NCBI RefSeq assembly: GCF_900116855.1
Contig: NZ_UETD01000005.1
Coordinates: 245,729-309,728, forward strand
Origin: Ruminococcus flavefaciens
GTDB taxonomy: Bacteria; Bacillota; Clostridia; Oscillospirales; Ruminococcaceae
Direction: 5' to 3'
Length of the DNA stretch: 64,000 bases
The notes below the pieces were generated by a model. That model was not told the origin of the DNA. It ran no database searches and was given only the letters and a program-made list of their open reading frames with translations. Made by a program: the position numbers and the translations under genes. Numbering within the stretch: position 1 is the stretch's first letter; each line of letters begins with the position of its first letter. This document shows, one piece after another, positions 1 to 8,211 of this stretch.

Positions 1-154
1 GAGGAGAGGGCTGACTGCCGTAGCCGTTTGGCTGCTGCTGCCTGAGCTCCTGCATATCACTGCTGCCGTAGGAATTATCCGAAGCGGGCTTTTCATGCTT
101 GGGGACATAGGGCTGCTGAGAGCCGCTGCCGTAAAAATAATCTCTTTCGTCCAT
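1..154 (-). CDS. Partial CDS, N-terminus of an unidentified Gln/Pro/Gly-rich protein
   Basis: Only the first 51 codons lie in the window; the gene runs off the left edge. The start is the ATG at 152-154, preceded on the minus strand by AAAGGA 6 nt upstream. It begins 3 nt after the stop of the histidine kinase, so it is probably the third gene of the regulator/kinase operon. The visible part (starting MDERDYFYGS) is rich in Q, P, G, S and Y and has no membrane segment yet. Low-complexity heads like this precede the membrane anchor of HtrA-type serine proteases in related Firmicutes, but nothing visible here proves that identity. Confidence 0.6.
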   Translation of the reverse strand, partial: MDERDYFYGSGSQQPYVPKHEKPASDNSYGSSDMQELRQQQPNGYGSQPSP

Positions 155-157
155 TGA

Positions 158-1624
158 TTATCCTTTCTTTTTAGGCTGTTTCTCGGGTATCTGTATGAGA
201 AACTCCGTATATTCTCCGTACACGCTCTTGACTACTATGTGACCGTGGTGGAGATGAACTATCTTTCGTGAGATGGCAAGACCGAGACCCAGACCCGTTG
301 TATCCTTGCCGCGGGAGGAGTCAGTCTTGTAGAAGCGGTCGAATACCTGCGATATCTCGTCGTTCTTGAGACCCTCGCCTGTATTCTTTATGCCTATGGT
401 GCAGATACCGTTTATGGAACGCTCAAACCTGAAGGAGAGGGTACCTCCCGTATTGATGAACTTTACAGCGTTTTCCACAAGGTTATACACTACCTGCTGG
501 ATAAGGTCGGGGTCCACCTCAGCGGACATACGCTCGCTGCCGAGACCCTCTACCTCTAAGTTTTTGTCCTCTATCTTCTTCTCGAACATGAGAACGGTCT
601 GAATGACTATTTCTGTCAGGTTTACGTCGCGGAAATTGGGTCTGAGGGTACCTGTCTCGAAGCGTGACATATTGAGCATGGAGGAGATGAGGATGCGAAG
701 GCGCTTTATCTCCTTTGACACCAGCACAAGGTATTCGTTCTGTCTGGTCTTGGGGATAGTTCCGTCGAGGATACCGTCAACAAAACCGCCGATGGTAGTG
801 ATAGGAGTTCTCAGCTCGTGAGATACGTTGGCGATGAAGGTCTTGCTGGTCTCCTCGCTCTTTGCGACGTCCGCAGCGACTGCGTTGACGTAGTCGGCTA
901 TCTCGGGGGAGGTATAGGGAACGTCTGTGGGTATCTGCTCCGAGAAGTCGCGCTTTGCGTACATCTCGCTTATTCGTCTGAATTCGTTCTCATATGCGGA
1001 CAGCCTGTTGAACCTGCGCTTTATAAGTAAAAGCTGAACAGCAAGGCTCAGCGCACAGAACAGGGTATAGAACACGGCTATCTTGACCGAGAAGGAATTG
1101 ATATCGTTTGATTTTGCGTATATCTTCGCGAACATCCTTGAGGGGACGAGGTCATTCTCACCGCTGAGGAAGAAGCAGGTACCGTAGAGCATATAGGGCT
1201 CGCTTGCGGAGATATTGCTGCTTTCGATATCAAGGAAGTCCTTTTTGCTCAGCTTTTCCACCTCTGCCACGGTCATTTTAGAGCTGTTCTTTATCACCTT
1301 TTTTGGGTCTTCCCTGTAATCCGCGTCAGAGAGGACGCAGTTGCCGTTCTCGTCGTAAATATATATCATCAGGTGATATTTTGACGAGAATTTCTTATGC
1401 AGGTTCTTGGTGGTCTCGGAACGAGTGTCCCTTGTCACAAGGTAGTTGTCCTGCATACAGCTTATGAAAAGGTCGCCTATGGACTGGAGCTCGTCAAGCT
1501 TGGTGGACTTGTATACCGCAGAGCTGACGGTTATAAGTATAACGCCTATGACTATATTCAGCGACAGCAGTATAACAGCAATGAATATGAAAAGCTTGTC
1601 ATAAGAGCTTTTTTTGTTTTTCAA
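158..1624 (-). CDS. Membrane sensor histidine kinase
   Basis: Two-component sensor that autophosphorylates and passes phosphate to the adjacent response regulator. A membrane segment near residues 12-35 is followed by an extracytoplasmic sensor region of about 145 residues, a second membrane segment near 182-203 and a HAMP-like linker. The HisKA domain carries the NVSHELRTP phospho-acceptor motif. The HATPase domain has an N box (NLVENAVKF) and a GLGLGLAISRK G box. I prefer a TTG start at 1624: a GAGGTG Shine-Dalgarno sits 6 nt upstream and itself covers the alternative GTG at 1633. It lies 66 nt downstream of the regulator gene, with a terminator-like hairpin between them. The signal sensed cannot be told from the sequence. 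Confidence 0.93.
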   Translation of the reverse strand: MKNKKSSYDKLFIFIAVILLSLNIVIGVILITVSSAVYKSTKLDELQSIGDLFISCMQDNYLVTRDTRSETTKNLHKKFSSKYHLMIYIYDENGNCVLSDADYREDPKKVIKNSSKMTVAEVEKLSKKDFLDIESSNISASEPYMLYGTCFFLSGENDLVPSRMFAKIYAKSNDINSFSVKIAVFYTLFCALSLAVQLLLIKRRFNRLSAYENEFRRISEMYAKRDFSEQIPTDVPYTSPEIADYVNAVAADVAKSEETSKTFIANVSHELRTPITTIGGFVDGILDGTIPKTRQNEYLVLVSKEIKRLRILISSMLNMSRFETGTLRPNFRDVNLTEIVIQTVLMFEKKIEDKNLEVEGLGSERMSAEVDPDLIQQVVYNLVENAVKFINTGGTLSFRFERSINGICTIGIKNTGEGLKNDEISQVFDRFYKTDSSRGKDTTGLGLGLAISRKIVHLHHGHIVVKSVYGEYTEFLIQIPEKQPKKKG

Positions 1625-1646
1625 GGGTATCACCTCAATACAAAAT

Positions 1647-1667
1647 AAGGGGACTGAGCGTCCCCTT
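1647..1667 (-). terminator. Intercistronic hairpin between response regulator and kinase
   Basis: Perfect 8-bp stem (AAGGGGAC / GTCCCCTT) with a 5-nt loop, followed on the minus strand by ATTTTG. It lies after the regulator stop and before the kinase start. It probably works as a partial terminator, lowering kinase relative to regulator, rather than as the operon end. Confidence 0.65.
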
Positions 1668-1690
1668 TATGCTTTGAAGTTAATGAGAGC

Positions 1691-2398
1691 TTATTCCTCT
1701 TCTTCTGCTTCAAACTTGTAGCCTACGCCCCATACTGTCTTGAGGGTCCACTTGTCGGAAACGCCCTCCAGCTTTTCGCGGAGACGCTTGATGTGGACGT
1801 CGATAGTTCTGGAGTCGCCGTAGTACTCGAAGCCCCAGACCTCATCAAGAAGCTGGTCACGGGTATAAACTCTGTTGGGATTGGAAGCAAGGTAATAAAG
1901 AAGCTCCAGCTCCTTAGGGGGGGTATCGATATTCTTGCCGTTGACCTTCAGCTCATAGCTGTCCATATTGACAGAGAGCTTGTCGTAGTGGACTTCCTTT
2001 GACTCGGGCTCAGCCATACCTGTGCCAACGCGGCGTGTAACAGCGTTGATACGGGCAATGACCTCCTTTGCGTCGAAGGGCTTTACTATATAGTCGTCAG
2101 CACCCAGTTCAAGACCGATGACCTTGTCGATGGTCTCTCCCTTGGCAGTTATCATGATTATCGGGACATTCGAGATCTTTCTGATCTCGCGGCAGACCTG
2201 CCAGCCGTCCTTTCCGGGGAGCATTATATCAAGAAGCACCATATCGGGGCTCAGAGCTTTGAATTTAACGACAGCGTCGTCGCCGTCATGGCATAAAAGA
2301 ACGCTGTATCCGTCCTTTTCGAGGTATAGTCTGAGAAGATCGCATATGTTTTTATCGTCGTCAACTATAAGGACTTTTGGATTTTTTTCATTGGCCAT
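1691..2398 (-). CDS. OmpR/PhoB-family response regulator
   Basis: Transcriptional regulator of 235 residues. The N-terminal receiver carries the acidic pair in VDDDK, the phospho-acceptor Asp in LLDIMLPGKDG, the conserved Thr in MITAKG and the conserved Lys in DDYIVKPFD. A C-terminal winged-helix domain follows, with the DVHIKRLREKLE recognition region and the VWGVGYKF end typical of the family. The start is the ATG at 2398, with GGAAGG 10 nt upstream; an ATG 27 nt further up has no ribosome binding site. The gene is first in the operon, is transcribed from a consensus promoter and is partnered with the kinase downstream. The target genes are unknown. Confidence 0.95.
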   Translation of the reverse strand: MANEKNPKVLIVDDDKNICDLLRLYLEKDGYSVLLCHDGDDAVVKFKALSPDMVLLDIMLPGKDGWQVCREIRKISNVPIIMITAKGETIDKVIGLELGADDYIVKPFDAKEVIARINAVTRRVGTGMAEPESKEVHYDKLSVNMDSYELKVNGKNIDTPPKELELLYYLASNPNRVYTRDQLLDEVWGFEYYGDSRTIDVHIKRLREKLEGVSDKWTLKTVWGVGYKFEAEEEE

Positions 2399-2441
2399 TG
2401 TTTTAATACCTTCCTTCCGTATCAAACATTATATTAAGATA

Positions 2442-2470
2442 ATTATACCGCAAAGAGCAGAAAATGTCAA
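2442..2470 (-). promoter_or_regulatory. Sigma-A promoter of the two-component operon
   Basis: On the minus strand TTGACA (2465-2470), a 17-nt spacer and TATAAT (2442-2447) form a full consensus promoter 44 nt upstream of the response-regulator start. Confidence 0.85.
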
Positions 2471-2520
2471 TCAAATTCCGTTATTTTTTTAAACTCAGTG
2501 TACTTTCATATATACATTTT

Positions 2521-3204
2521 TTACAATCTCGAAAACATATCACAGACAGCGCAGATAAGCTCGGTATTTGTGGGCTTTTCGGCAAGTCTGCCCTCCGTGA
2601 GTCTTGTGAGGGCGCCGTTTTCGAGAATGTGTGAGCTAAGGTTCCGCATCGCTCTTTCCACAAGCTTTGGAGATGTGGAAAAGCTCTCGGCGGTCTCCTC
2701 ATATATGCTGCCCATGCCGCCCCATAGACGGTGAGGAGCATTTATGCACAGCTCCGCCGCCTTTGCGAGGTAGTGAAAGCCGCTGAGCCTTCTGGGAAAG
2801 CCTGTTTCCTCGAGAAACAGCTCTATCCGTTCAATGGCGGAGCTGCCGCAGCTCAGGTGCAGGAGAATGCTGCTGCATATATCGGGGACCGAGCAGGGCA
2901 TGATGAATATTTCCTCGGCGCCTGCCTGTCGGAAGTGCCTGCGGACTGCCGCCGAGGGAGTGTACAGCCCTATGAATACCGACCTGCCATTTTCGGCTGC
3001 ATTGCGGACAAGCTTCAGCAGCCTTTCATCGGCGCGGTAGGTGAACAGCAGTATACCGTCATATTCACCGAAAGGCGCTCTGCGGAGCATCTCATTTATC
3101 GCAGGGCGGCAGCACTCGGCGGTCAGTCCCGCGTTCATGCAGCGCTGAGCGATTATCCTGCCGATAGCGGCAGAGCTGTCGAAGATGAGCAGGTTTTTCC
3201 GCAT
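2521..3204 (-). CDS. Spo0A-like protein with degenerate receiver domain
   Basis: Protein of 227 residues. The C-terminal half (from about residue 130) resembles the Spo0A DNA-binding domain: a YLAKAAEL helix, a VERAMRNL segment and the KPTNTELI signature near the end. The N-terminal half has receiver-like length and alternating hydrophobic strands. However, the acidic pair is reduced to FDSS, and the expected phospho-acceptor strand reads ILLFTYRAD with no aspartate at the usual place. Classical phosphorelay control is therefore unlikely. The start is the ATG at 3204, with AGGAGG 5 nt upstream. No sporulation genes are nearby, so a non-sporulation role is possible. Confidence 0.8.
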   Translation of the reverse strand: MRKNLLIFDSSAAIGRIIAQRCMNAGLTAECCRPAINEMLRRAPFGEYDGILLFTYRADERLLKLVRNAAENGRSVFIGLYTPSAAVRRHFRQAGAEEIFIMPCSVPDICSSILLHLSCGSSAIERIELFLEETGFPRRLSGFHYLAKAAELCINAPHRLWGGMGSIYEETAESFSTSPKLVERAMRNLSSHILENGALTRLTEGRLAEKPTNTELICAVCDMFSRL

Positions 3205-3289
3205 ATAGTCCTCCTGTTTCAAGGGGCACAGACAGCCCTTTTTGCGAAAGCAGCGGCATTGCTGCCGCCGCTGTGTTTATATGCTGTGA

Positions 3290-4210
3290 TCAGACTGTTC
3301 TCTGGGATATAGCTCTGATATTGCTTACAGCCCAGTCGAAGGTATCTGTGTGGAGCACAGAGCCGCAGTATTCACATACCGCAGACTGATTTATGTCCAC
3401 ATTTGCGCCGCAGTACGGACAGGTCTGTGATGTTGTGCCTGTTGAGCGGCTGGTCTGGACACCTGTTGACCTTACCAGTGACCATTCATAGGTCATGAAC
3501 TTCTCTCTGGTATTGCTTCCGCGGATGATATTGCCTGTGCGGTCGTCCTTGACATAGTCCACTATCCTTGTGTTGATACGGGCGACCATAACGTCCATAC
3601 CGCTTTCCTGCTTCCAGCCGAGGAGCTCGACGCTGAGCACTGCTATACGCTCGATATAGTTGGTCTGACGGTTCAGGCGGTAGTTATTGAGCTGCCTGTC
3701 CATCTGCGAGAAATATGCGTCGGTAAGGTAGGGGCGCAGAGGCGAGAGGTCCTTAGCCTGCCACTGATTCTGGAAGCGGACATAGAGATTGGACAGCTTC
3801 TCCTTAAATTCAGACGGTGCAAATGACGGGTCGATCTGCTGATAATCGTTGATATTCCGCAGATTGGTCTGCTGCGGAGCCCGATAGGGGGTCTGAGAGC
3901 CGCGTGATGAGCTGCCCGAAGACCTTGAAGAGCCTATTATTATCACCACTATCACGATAATGATGATAAAGCCAAGGCTGCCTATATCTAAAGAACCCGA
4001 GGAGCTTCCTCCGCTGTATGAATAGTCGTCGTCCCAACCTCCGCTGTCCCAGTCTCCGCCGCTGTCCCAGTCTCCGCCGCTGTCCCAGCCGCCTCCGAAA
4101 TCGGAGTCGCCCGAGAAGTCGCCGAAGTCAAGAGCGCGGCTCTTCATTGGTACTATCATCAGTCCCAGAATGAGAATGATGACAGGTATTATTCTCAGTA
4201 TTTTTTTCAT
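3290..4210 (-). CDS. Secreted/membrane protein with Gly-Trp-Asp repeats, Tim44-like domain and zinc ribbon
   Basis: Protein of 306 residues. An N-terminal signal peptide ends near SRALDF. It is followed by repeats of WDSGGD (residues about 42-60), a Ser/Gly stretch, a membrane segment of Ile/Val near 78-95, and a Tim44-like domain (about 125-240, SPLRPYLTDAYFSQM and later RINTRIVDYV). A zinc ribbon with CPYC and CEYC pairs follows, then a short tail ending in DWAVSNIRAISQRTV. Tim44-like domains with zinc ribbons occur in bacterial membrane proteins of unknown role. It is preceded by a GGGGGA ribosome binding site and lies 27 nt downstream of the miniature copy described next. Confidence 0.8.
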   Translation of the reverse strand: MKKILRIIPVIILILGLMIVPMKSRALDFGDFSGDSDFGGGWDSGGDWDSGGDWDSGGWDDDYSYSGGSSSGSLDIGSLGFIIIIVIVVIIIGSSRSSGSSSRGSQTPYRAPQQTNLRNINDYQQIDPSFAPSEFKEKLSNLYVRFQNQWQAKDLSPLRPYLTDAYFSQMDRQLNNYRLNRQTNYIERIAVLSVELLGWKQESGMDVMVARINTRIVDYVKDDRTGNIIRGSNTREKFMTYEWSLVRSTGVQTSRSTGTTSQTCPYCGANVDINQSAVCEYCGSVLHTDTFDWAVSNIRAISQRTV

Positions 4211-4237
4211 GGTGTTATCCCCCTATCCGTATCTTGT

Positions 4238-4393
4238 TTACAGAGTTTTCTGTGATATTCCCTTGATATTCCTTACAGCCCAGTCGGAGTCGCCTGCGAA
4301 GCCGACGAAATCAAGAGCGTGTCCGCGCATGGGAACAGCAAGAGATACCAACATGACCGCAAGCAAGGGAATAAGTTTCAGTATTTTCTTCAT
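4238..4393 (-). CDS. 51-residue secreted mini-protein, internally deleted copy of the adjacent Tim44-like protein
   Basis: The first 36 residues match the signal peptide and first mature residues of the downstream gene (MKKILKLIP..., then HALDFVGFAGDSD). The last 14 (WAVRNIKGISQKTL) match that gene's C-terminal tail (WAVSNIRAISQRTV). The whole middle, comprising repeats, membrane segment, Tim44 domain and zinc ribbon, is missing. The start is the ATG at 4393 with GGGAG 10 nt upstream, and a good promoter lies above. It is either a deletion remnant of a tandem duplicate or a functional secreted peptide; the intact frame and expression signals keep both options open. Confidence 0.65.
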   Translation of the reverse strand: MKKILKLIPLLAVMLVSLAVPMRGHALDFVGFAGDSDWAVRNIKGISQKTL

Positions 4394-4427
4394 ATAGATA
4401 TAACTCCCTATATCATACATTGATTAC

Positions 4428-4456
4428 ATTATAGCACAATTTTCATATTTTGTCAT
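4428..4456 (-). promoter_or_regulatory. Promoter for the mini-protein / Tim44-like gene pair
   Basis: On the minus strand ATGACA (4451-4456), a 17-nt spacer and TATAAT (4428-4433). It lies 34 nt upstream of the mini-protein start and diverges from the cellulase promoter. Confidence 0.75.
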
Positions 4457-4564
4457 TTATGATAACGCCGTCACTTTGTACAAAAAACGCGGCGGCGTTT
4501 TGGCTATTGCTATAAAATCACCGTCTTTCCTACGGAATACAGCCTTTTACGGCTCCTTTTACAC

Positions 4565-4593
4565 TTGACAATTCACAAGTTCTATGGCATAAT
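4565..4593 (+). promoter_or_regulatory. Promoter of the GH9 cellulase gene
   Basis: TTGACA (4565-4570), 17-nt spacer and CATAAT (4588-4593), leaving a leader of about 75 nt before the ATG at 4676. The rest of the 4394-4675 intergenic region shows no further gene. Confidence 0.75.
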
Positions 4594-4675
4594 TTATTAT
4601 GTATAGCTATGGTATACTCGTGAGGAAGCTCCGCTTTTTACGGAGCAATTAAAAAAATGAGAGGAGAGTTTTACT

Positions 4676-7084
4676 ATGCTGAAAAAACTGACAGGCGGCA
4701 TTTTAGCTGCTGTCCTGCTTGCTTCCAGCTCAGTGACCGCAATGCCCGCAAAAGATATGAGCACTGCAACGGCTGCCGACAGCAAGTTCAATTATGCAGA
4801 CGCACTGGACAAGTCGCTGTATTTCTATGAGGTGCAGCAGGCAGGACCTCTGCCCGACTGGAACCGCGTTGAGTGGAGAACAGATTCCACTATGCAGGAC
4901 CCCGTTCTCGGCGGCTGGTACGATGCAGGTGACCATGTAAAGTTCAATCTTCCTATGGCTTATTCAGCTTCTATGCTGGCATGGGGACTTTATCAGTATC
5001 CTGACGGCGTTGAAAAGGCAGGACTGAAAACAACATATGAGAACAATCTGGAATTCGTTCTTGACTATTTTGTTGACTGCGACAAGGGCACAGAGGTAGT
5101 TTATCAGGTAGGTATCGGTAAGCACGACCACACATGGTGGGGCCCAGTTGAGCTGCTTGAATACGGTATGGAGGACAATTCCCATTCTATCGCAGAGGCT
5201 CGTGCGGCTCTGAAGGGTTCAAAGGGCTGCTGTGCAGTTATCGGTGAAATGGCTGCGGCTCTGGCATCGGGTGCAGCTGCACTTGATGGCACTATCTCAG
5301 CTTCAAAGAAGGCTGATTACCTCAAGCACGCAGACAGTATGTATGAGCTGGCTAAGTCATCACCCAACGATTCGGTATATAATGACAGCGACGCATCGGG
5401 CTTCTACAGATCGAGCCACTGCTACGATCAGCTCTTCTACGCTGCAAACTGGCTGTATATCGCAACAGGCGATGATAAGTACCTTGCAGATGCAAAGAGC
5501 TTCTTCCCCAATCTGGACAGAATGCGCGGCGAGGGCGACGTTATCGCCTACGGCTGGAGCCACTGCTGGGACGATAACCTTCAGGGCGCTATGCTGCTCT
5601 ACGCTATAAATACAAATGACGCTGACGCTATCAAGCACGTCAAGAAGCACTGTGACCGCTGGGTAAACGGTGATGAAGCAAAGAAGATCCCCGGCGGACT
5701 CCGCTGGCTGAGCAACTGGGGCTGCCTCAGATATGCAAACACAGCAGCTTTCATCGCTACCGTTGCAGCTGATACAGTTCTCAAGTCAGAGGCTTCGACT
5801 TACACTGATTTTGCAGAGACACAGCTGAACTATGCTCTGGGCGACAACCCGAACAAGCAGAGCTATCTCATAGGCTTCGGTGATAAATATCCTCAGAATC
5901 CCCACCACCGTACATCTCACGGCTCGTGGAAGAATGATCTTGCTGTTCCCGGATATGCCCGTCATATCCTCTACGGAGCTCTCGTAGGCGGTCCTAATGA
6001 GGACGGATCATATACCGATAACCGTCAGGACTTCATCAACAACGAGGTCGCTACAGACTATAACGCAGGCTTTACAGCTATGCTCTGCAAGATGATCGAC
6101 AAGTACGGCGGCACAAAGGATCCTTCATTCCCTCAGCCCGAAAAGCACGACGGTCCCGAGTTCTACGTTGAGGTGCTCTCAAAGGGCAGCGACGCCAGCG
6201 GTCAGACAGTCAGCTTCAAGATGACTAACCACTCCGCTTGGCCTGCAAGAGTTCAGGACAATCTTTCATTCAGATACTACATGGACCTCAGCGAGGTCAT
6301 CGCAGCAGGCAAGAAGCCCGAGGATCTGGTCATCCGCTGCGACCGCGACCAGGCAGGTATGTACTCAGGCAAGGGCTATAAGCCTGCTGAGATATCCAAG
6401 CCCATCCAGTACAGCGGCAATATCTACTACATCGAGGTCAAATTCCCCGACGGCCGTGTAGTTCTTCCTATCTCGGAGGGACAGCAGCAGTGTGAGGAGC
6501 TCATCGCATTCGTAATGCCCGATTATGGCAGCGGCTGGGATTCATCAAATGACTTCTCCGCAAAGGCACTGGGCAAGACCACAACAGGCGCAGACGGTTC
6601 TTCCAAGGGCGTTATGTCACCCTATGTTCCCGTATACATCAACGGCAAGCTCTACTACGGTGAGGAGCCTGACGGCACAAAGGCTGACGGTATGGGCAAC
6701 TCGGGCGGCGATACTCCCAAGACCACAACTACCACAAAGCCTGTTGTAACAACTACAACAACGACCACAGCTCCCGCACCCACAACAACAACTACTACCT
6801 CAACAGCTCCCGTTGTTGAGCCTACAACTACATCAACAACTGTTACAGCACCTAATAAGGACGTAGTTTACGGCGATGCTAACTGCGACGGAACAGTTGA
6901 GCTGGCTGACGCAATCCTTATCATGCAGACCCTTGCAAATCCCAACAAGTACACCATTACCGAGCAGGGCAAGACCAACGCCGACGTTGATACCTCAACA
7001 GTAGGTCTTACATCTAACGATGCTCTCCGCATACAGGAGTTCCTGCTCCACAAGATCTCTAATCTTGATCCTAACAAGGCATAA
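4676..7084 (+). CDS. GH9 cellulase with CBM3-like module and C-terminal dockerin
   Basis: Secreted cellulosomal endoglucanase of 802 residues. A signal peptide covers roughly residues 1-34. The GH9 catalytic module spans about 35-475: GGWYDAGDHVKF carries the catalytic-base aspartates, PHHRTSHGSW is a family signature, and NNEVATDYNAGF carries the acid glutamate. A CBM3c-like module follows at about 489-660 (EFYVEVLSKG, then FRYYMDLSE). A Thr/Pro linker occupies about 680-728 and a type I dockerin covers 729-802. The first dockerin calcium loop is intact (GDANCDGTVELADA); the second is divergent (ADVDTSTVGLTSNDA). GH9 joined to CBM3c is the architecture of processive endoglucanases. The gene is monocistronic, with its own promoter and terminator and a GAGGAGAG ribosome binding site. 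Confidence 0.96.
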   Translation: MLKKLTGGILAAVLLASSSVTAMPAKDMSTATAADSKFNYADALDKSLYFYEVQQAGPLPDWNRVEWRTDSTMQDPVLGGWYDAGDHVKFNLPMAYSASMLAWGLYQYPDGVEKAGLKTTYENNLEFVLDYFVDCDKGTEVVYQVGIGKHDHTWWGPVELLEYGMEDNSHSIAEARAALKGSKGCCAVIGEMAAALASGAAALDGTISASKKADYLKHADSMYELAKSSPNDSVYNDSDASGFYRSSHCYDQLFYAANWLYIATGDDKYLADAKSFFPNLDRMRGEGDVIAYGWSHCWDDNLQGAMLLYAINTNDADAIKHVKKHCDRWVNGDEAKKIPGGLRWLSNWGCLRYANTAAFIATVAADTVLKSEASTYTDFAETQLNYALGDNPNKQSYLIGFGDKYPQNPHHRTSHGSWKNDLAVPGYARHILYGALVGGPNEDGSYTDNRQDFINNEVATDYNAGFTAMLCKMIDKYGGTKDPSFPQPEKHDGPEFYVEVLSKGSDASGQTVSFKMTNHSAWPARVQDNLSFRYYMDLSEVIAAGKKPEDLVIRCDRDQAGMYSGKGYKPAEISKPIQYSGNIYYIEVKFPDGRVVLPISEGQQQCEELIAFVMPDYGSGWDSSNDFSAKALGKTTTGADGSSKGVMSPYVPVYINGKLYYGEEPDGTKADGMGNSGGDTPKTTTTTKPVVTTTTTTTAPAPTTTTTTSTAPVVEPTTTSTTVTAPNKDVVYGDANCDGTVELADAILIMQTLANPNKYTITEQGKTNADVDTSTVGLTSNDALRIQEFLLHKISNLDPNKA

Positions 7085-7093
7085 ATAAACCGA

Positions 7094-7119
7094 AAGCTCC
7101 CCGAAAGGGGAGCTTTTTT
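7094..7119 (+). terminator. Rho-independent terminator of the cellulase gene
   Basis: Perfect 9-bp stem AAGCTCCCC / GGGGAGCTT with a GAAA tetraloop and a run of six T, starting 10 nt after the stop. Confidence 0.93.
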
Positions 7120-7179
7120 GTTATCCGGACAATAACGGCATGAAGTTTTTGTGCATTGTGACAAATCCGTCGGGAGGTA

Positions 7180-7208
7180 TTGACAAGTATATCGCAGTGT
7201 GATATACT
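7180..7208 (+). promoter_or_regulatory. Promoter of the padR operon
   Basis: TTGACA (7180-7185), 17-nt spacer and TATACT (7203-7208). The spacer and -10 box lie inside the first operator palindrome, so regulator binding would block polymerase directly. Confidence 0.85.
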
Positions 7209-7257
7209 TATATCGCAGTCAGATATATCGAGGTTCGATACATCGCGGCGGAATATA
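7185..7257. promoter_or_regulatory. Array of four palindromic operator-like sites upstream of padR
   Basis: The pattern TATATC-N7-GATATA recurs four times with decreasing fidelity. The first site has perfect 9-bp arms (AAGTATATC at 7185-7193 and GATATACTT at 7201-7209). Left half-sites follow at 7209-7214, 7224-7229 and 7239-7244, giving steps of 21, 15 and 15 bp. PadR-family repressors commonly bind palindromes of this type in their own promoter, so autoregulation is the likely reading. Confidence 0.75.
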
Positions 7258-7271
7258 TAGGGGAGGTAAAT

Positions 7272-7583
7272 ATGACAGACAGATTGAAACGAGTCTACAT
7301 TCCCATGTCGGAAACTGCCTTTTATATACTGTTCTGTCTCCGTGATGAGATGCACGGCTACAGTATAACCCAGAGGGTAAAGGAAATGACCGACGGGGAA
7401 GTGGTCATAACCGCGGGAACCATGTACGGAAGCCTGTCAAAAATGGAAAAGGACGGGCTCATAAGGTTTATCCGCGAGGAGGATAAGCGAAAGCTCTATA
7501 AGATAACCGAACTCGGAAACGAGATACTGGATACAGAGATAGCCCGTATCAAGCGTTTGTACCGCAATATAGGAGGAAAATGA
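7272..7583 (+). CDS. PadR-family transcriptional regulator
   Basis: Regulator of 103 residues with the PadR winged-helix pattern: an N-terminal helix FYILFCLRDEMHGYSI, the segment ITAGTMYGSLSKMEKDGLI containing the recognition helix, and a wing EDKRKLYKIT. The short C-terminal part is probably a dimerisation helix. A GGGGAGG ribosome binding site precedes the ATG. Its stop lies 1 nt before the DUF2812 gene, so the two form an operon. PadR proteins are usually repressors released by small molecules or by changes in their partner protein; the effector is not evident here. Confidence 0.92.
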   Translation: MTDRLKRVYIPMSETAFYILFCLRDEMHGYSITQRVKEMTDGEVVITAGTMYGSLSKMEKDGLIRFIREEDKRKLYKITELGNEILDTEIARIKRLYRNIGGK

Positions 7584-7584
7584 G

Positions 7585-8148
7585 ATGAGTGAAAAGGCAA
7601 GGATGACTACACATAAGTTATTTCTGCTCCCCGATTACGAAAAGGAAGGGGAGTACCTCACAAAAATGCACAGCGTTGGCTGGAAGCTTGAGAGAGTATC
7701 GGGATTTTCTCAGCATTTTGTAAAGTGCGAGCCCGAAAACGTGGTATATAAGCTGGACTATGCCGCCAATAACACAAACTATCCCGAGTACATAAAGATG
7801 TTCGCGGACTACGGCTGGGAGCACTGCGGCAGGGTAATGGGCTTTGATTACTTCCGCAGGAACGCTGACGGGCTCTCCGAAGAAGAAATGGAGATATTCA
7901 GCGATCCCCAGTCAAAGCTGGACATGATGAAAAGGGTGATACTCACCAGAATGACGCCCCTGCTCATCATATTCTTCATGGGGATACTGCCCAATATGTA
8001 TATGATCGTCGTTAATTCCTTGAATTGGGACCGCTCAACACTTCTTTTTCTGGCGGTTTTATATCTGGGAGTGTTTGCATTGTATGTTTCCATATTCATA
8101 TACTGCATCAGAGGGTTCAGGAAGCTGAAAAAGAAATACACGGAATAA
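7585..8148 (+). CDS. DUF2812 membrane protein
   Basis: Protein of 187 residues. The N-terminal 110 or so carry the DUF2812 pattern (a KLFLLPDYEKEGEYL opening, GWKLERV, then YPEYIKMFADYGWEHC). Two hydrophobic helices follow near residues 122-142 and 150-172. The family is typically encoded next to PadR regulators and is thought to act with them, but its biochemical role is unknown. AGGAGG lies just upstream and the gene is tightly coupled to padR. Confidence 0.85.
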   Translation: MSEKARMTTHKLFLLPDYEKEGEYLTKMHSVGWKLERVSGFSQHFVKCEPENVVYKLDYAANNTNYPEYIKMFADYGWEHCGRVMGFDYFRRNADGLSEEEMEIFSDPQSKLDMMKRVILTRMTPLLIIFFMGILPNMYMIVVNSLNWDRSTLLFLAVLYLGVFALYVSIFIYCIRGFRKLKKKYTE

Positions 8149-8211
8149 TTAAAAATCTCAGAAGCGCAAGTTAATGAGGTAAATCATAATTTAGCGCGTA
8201 TGCGCTAAGTT

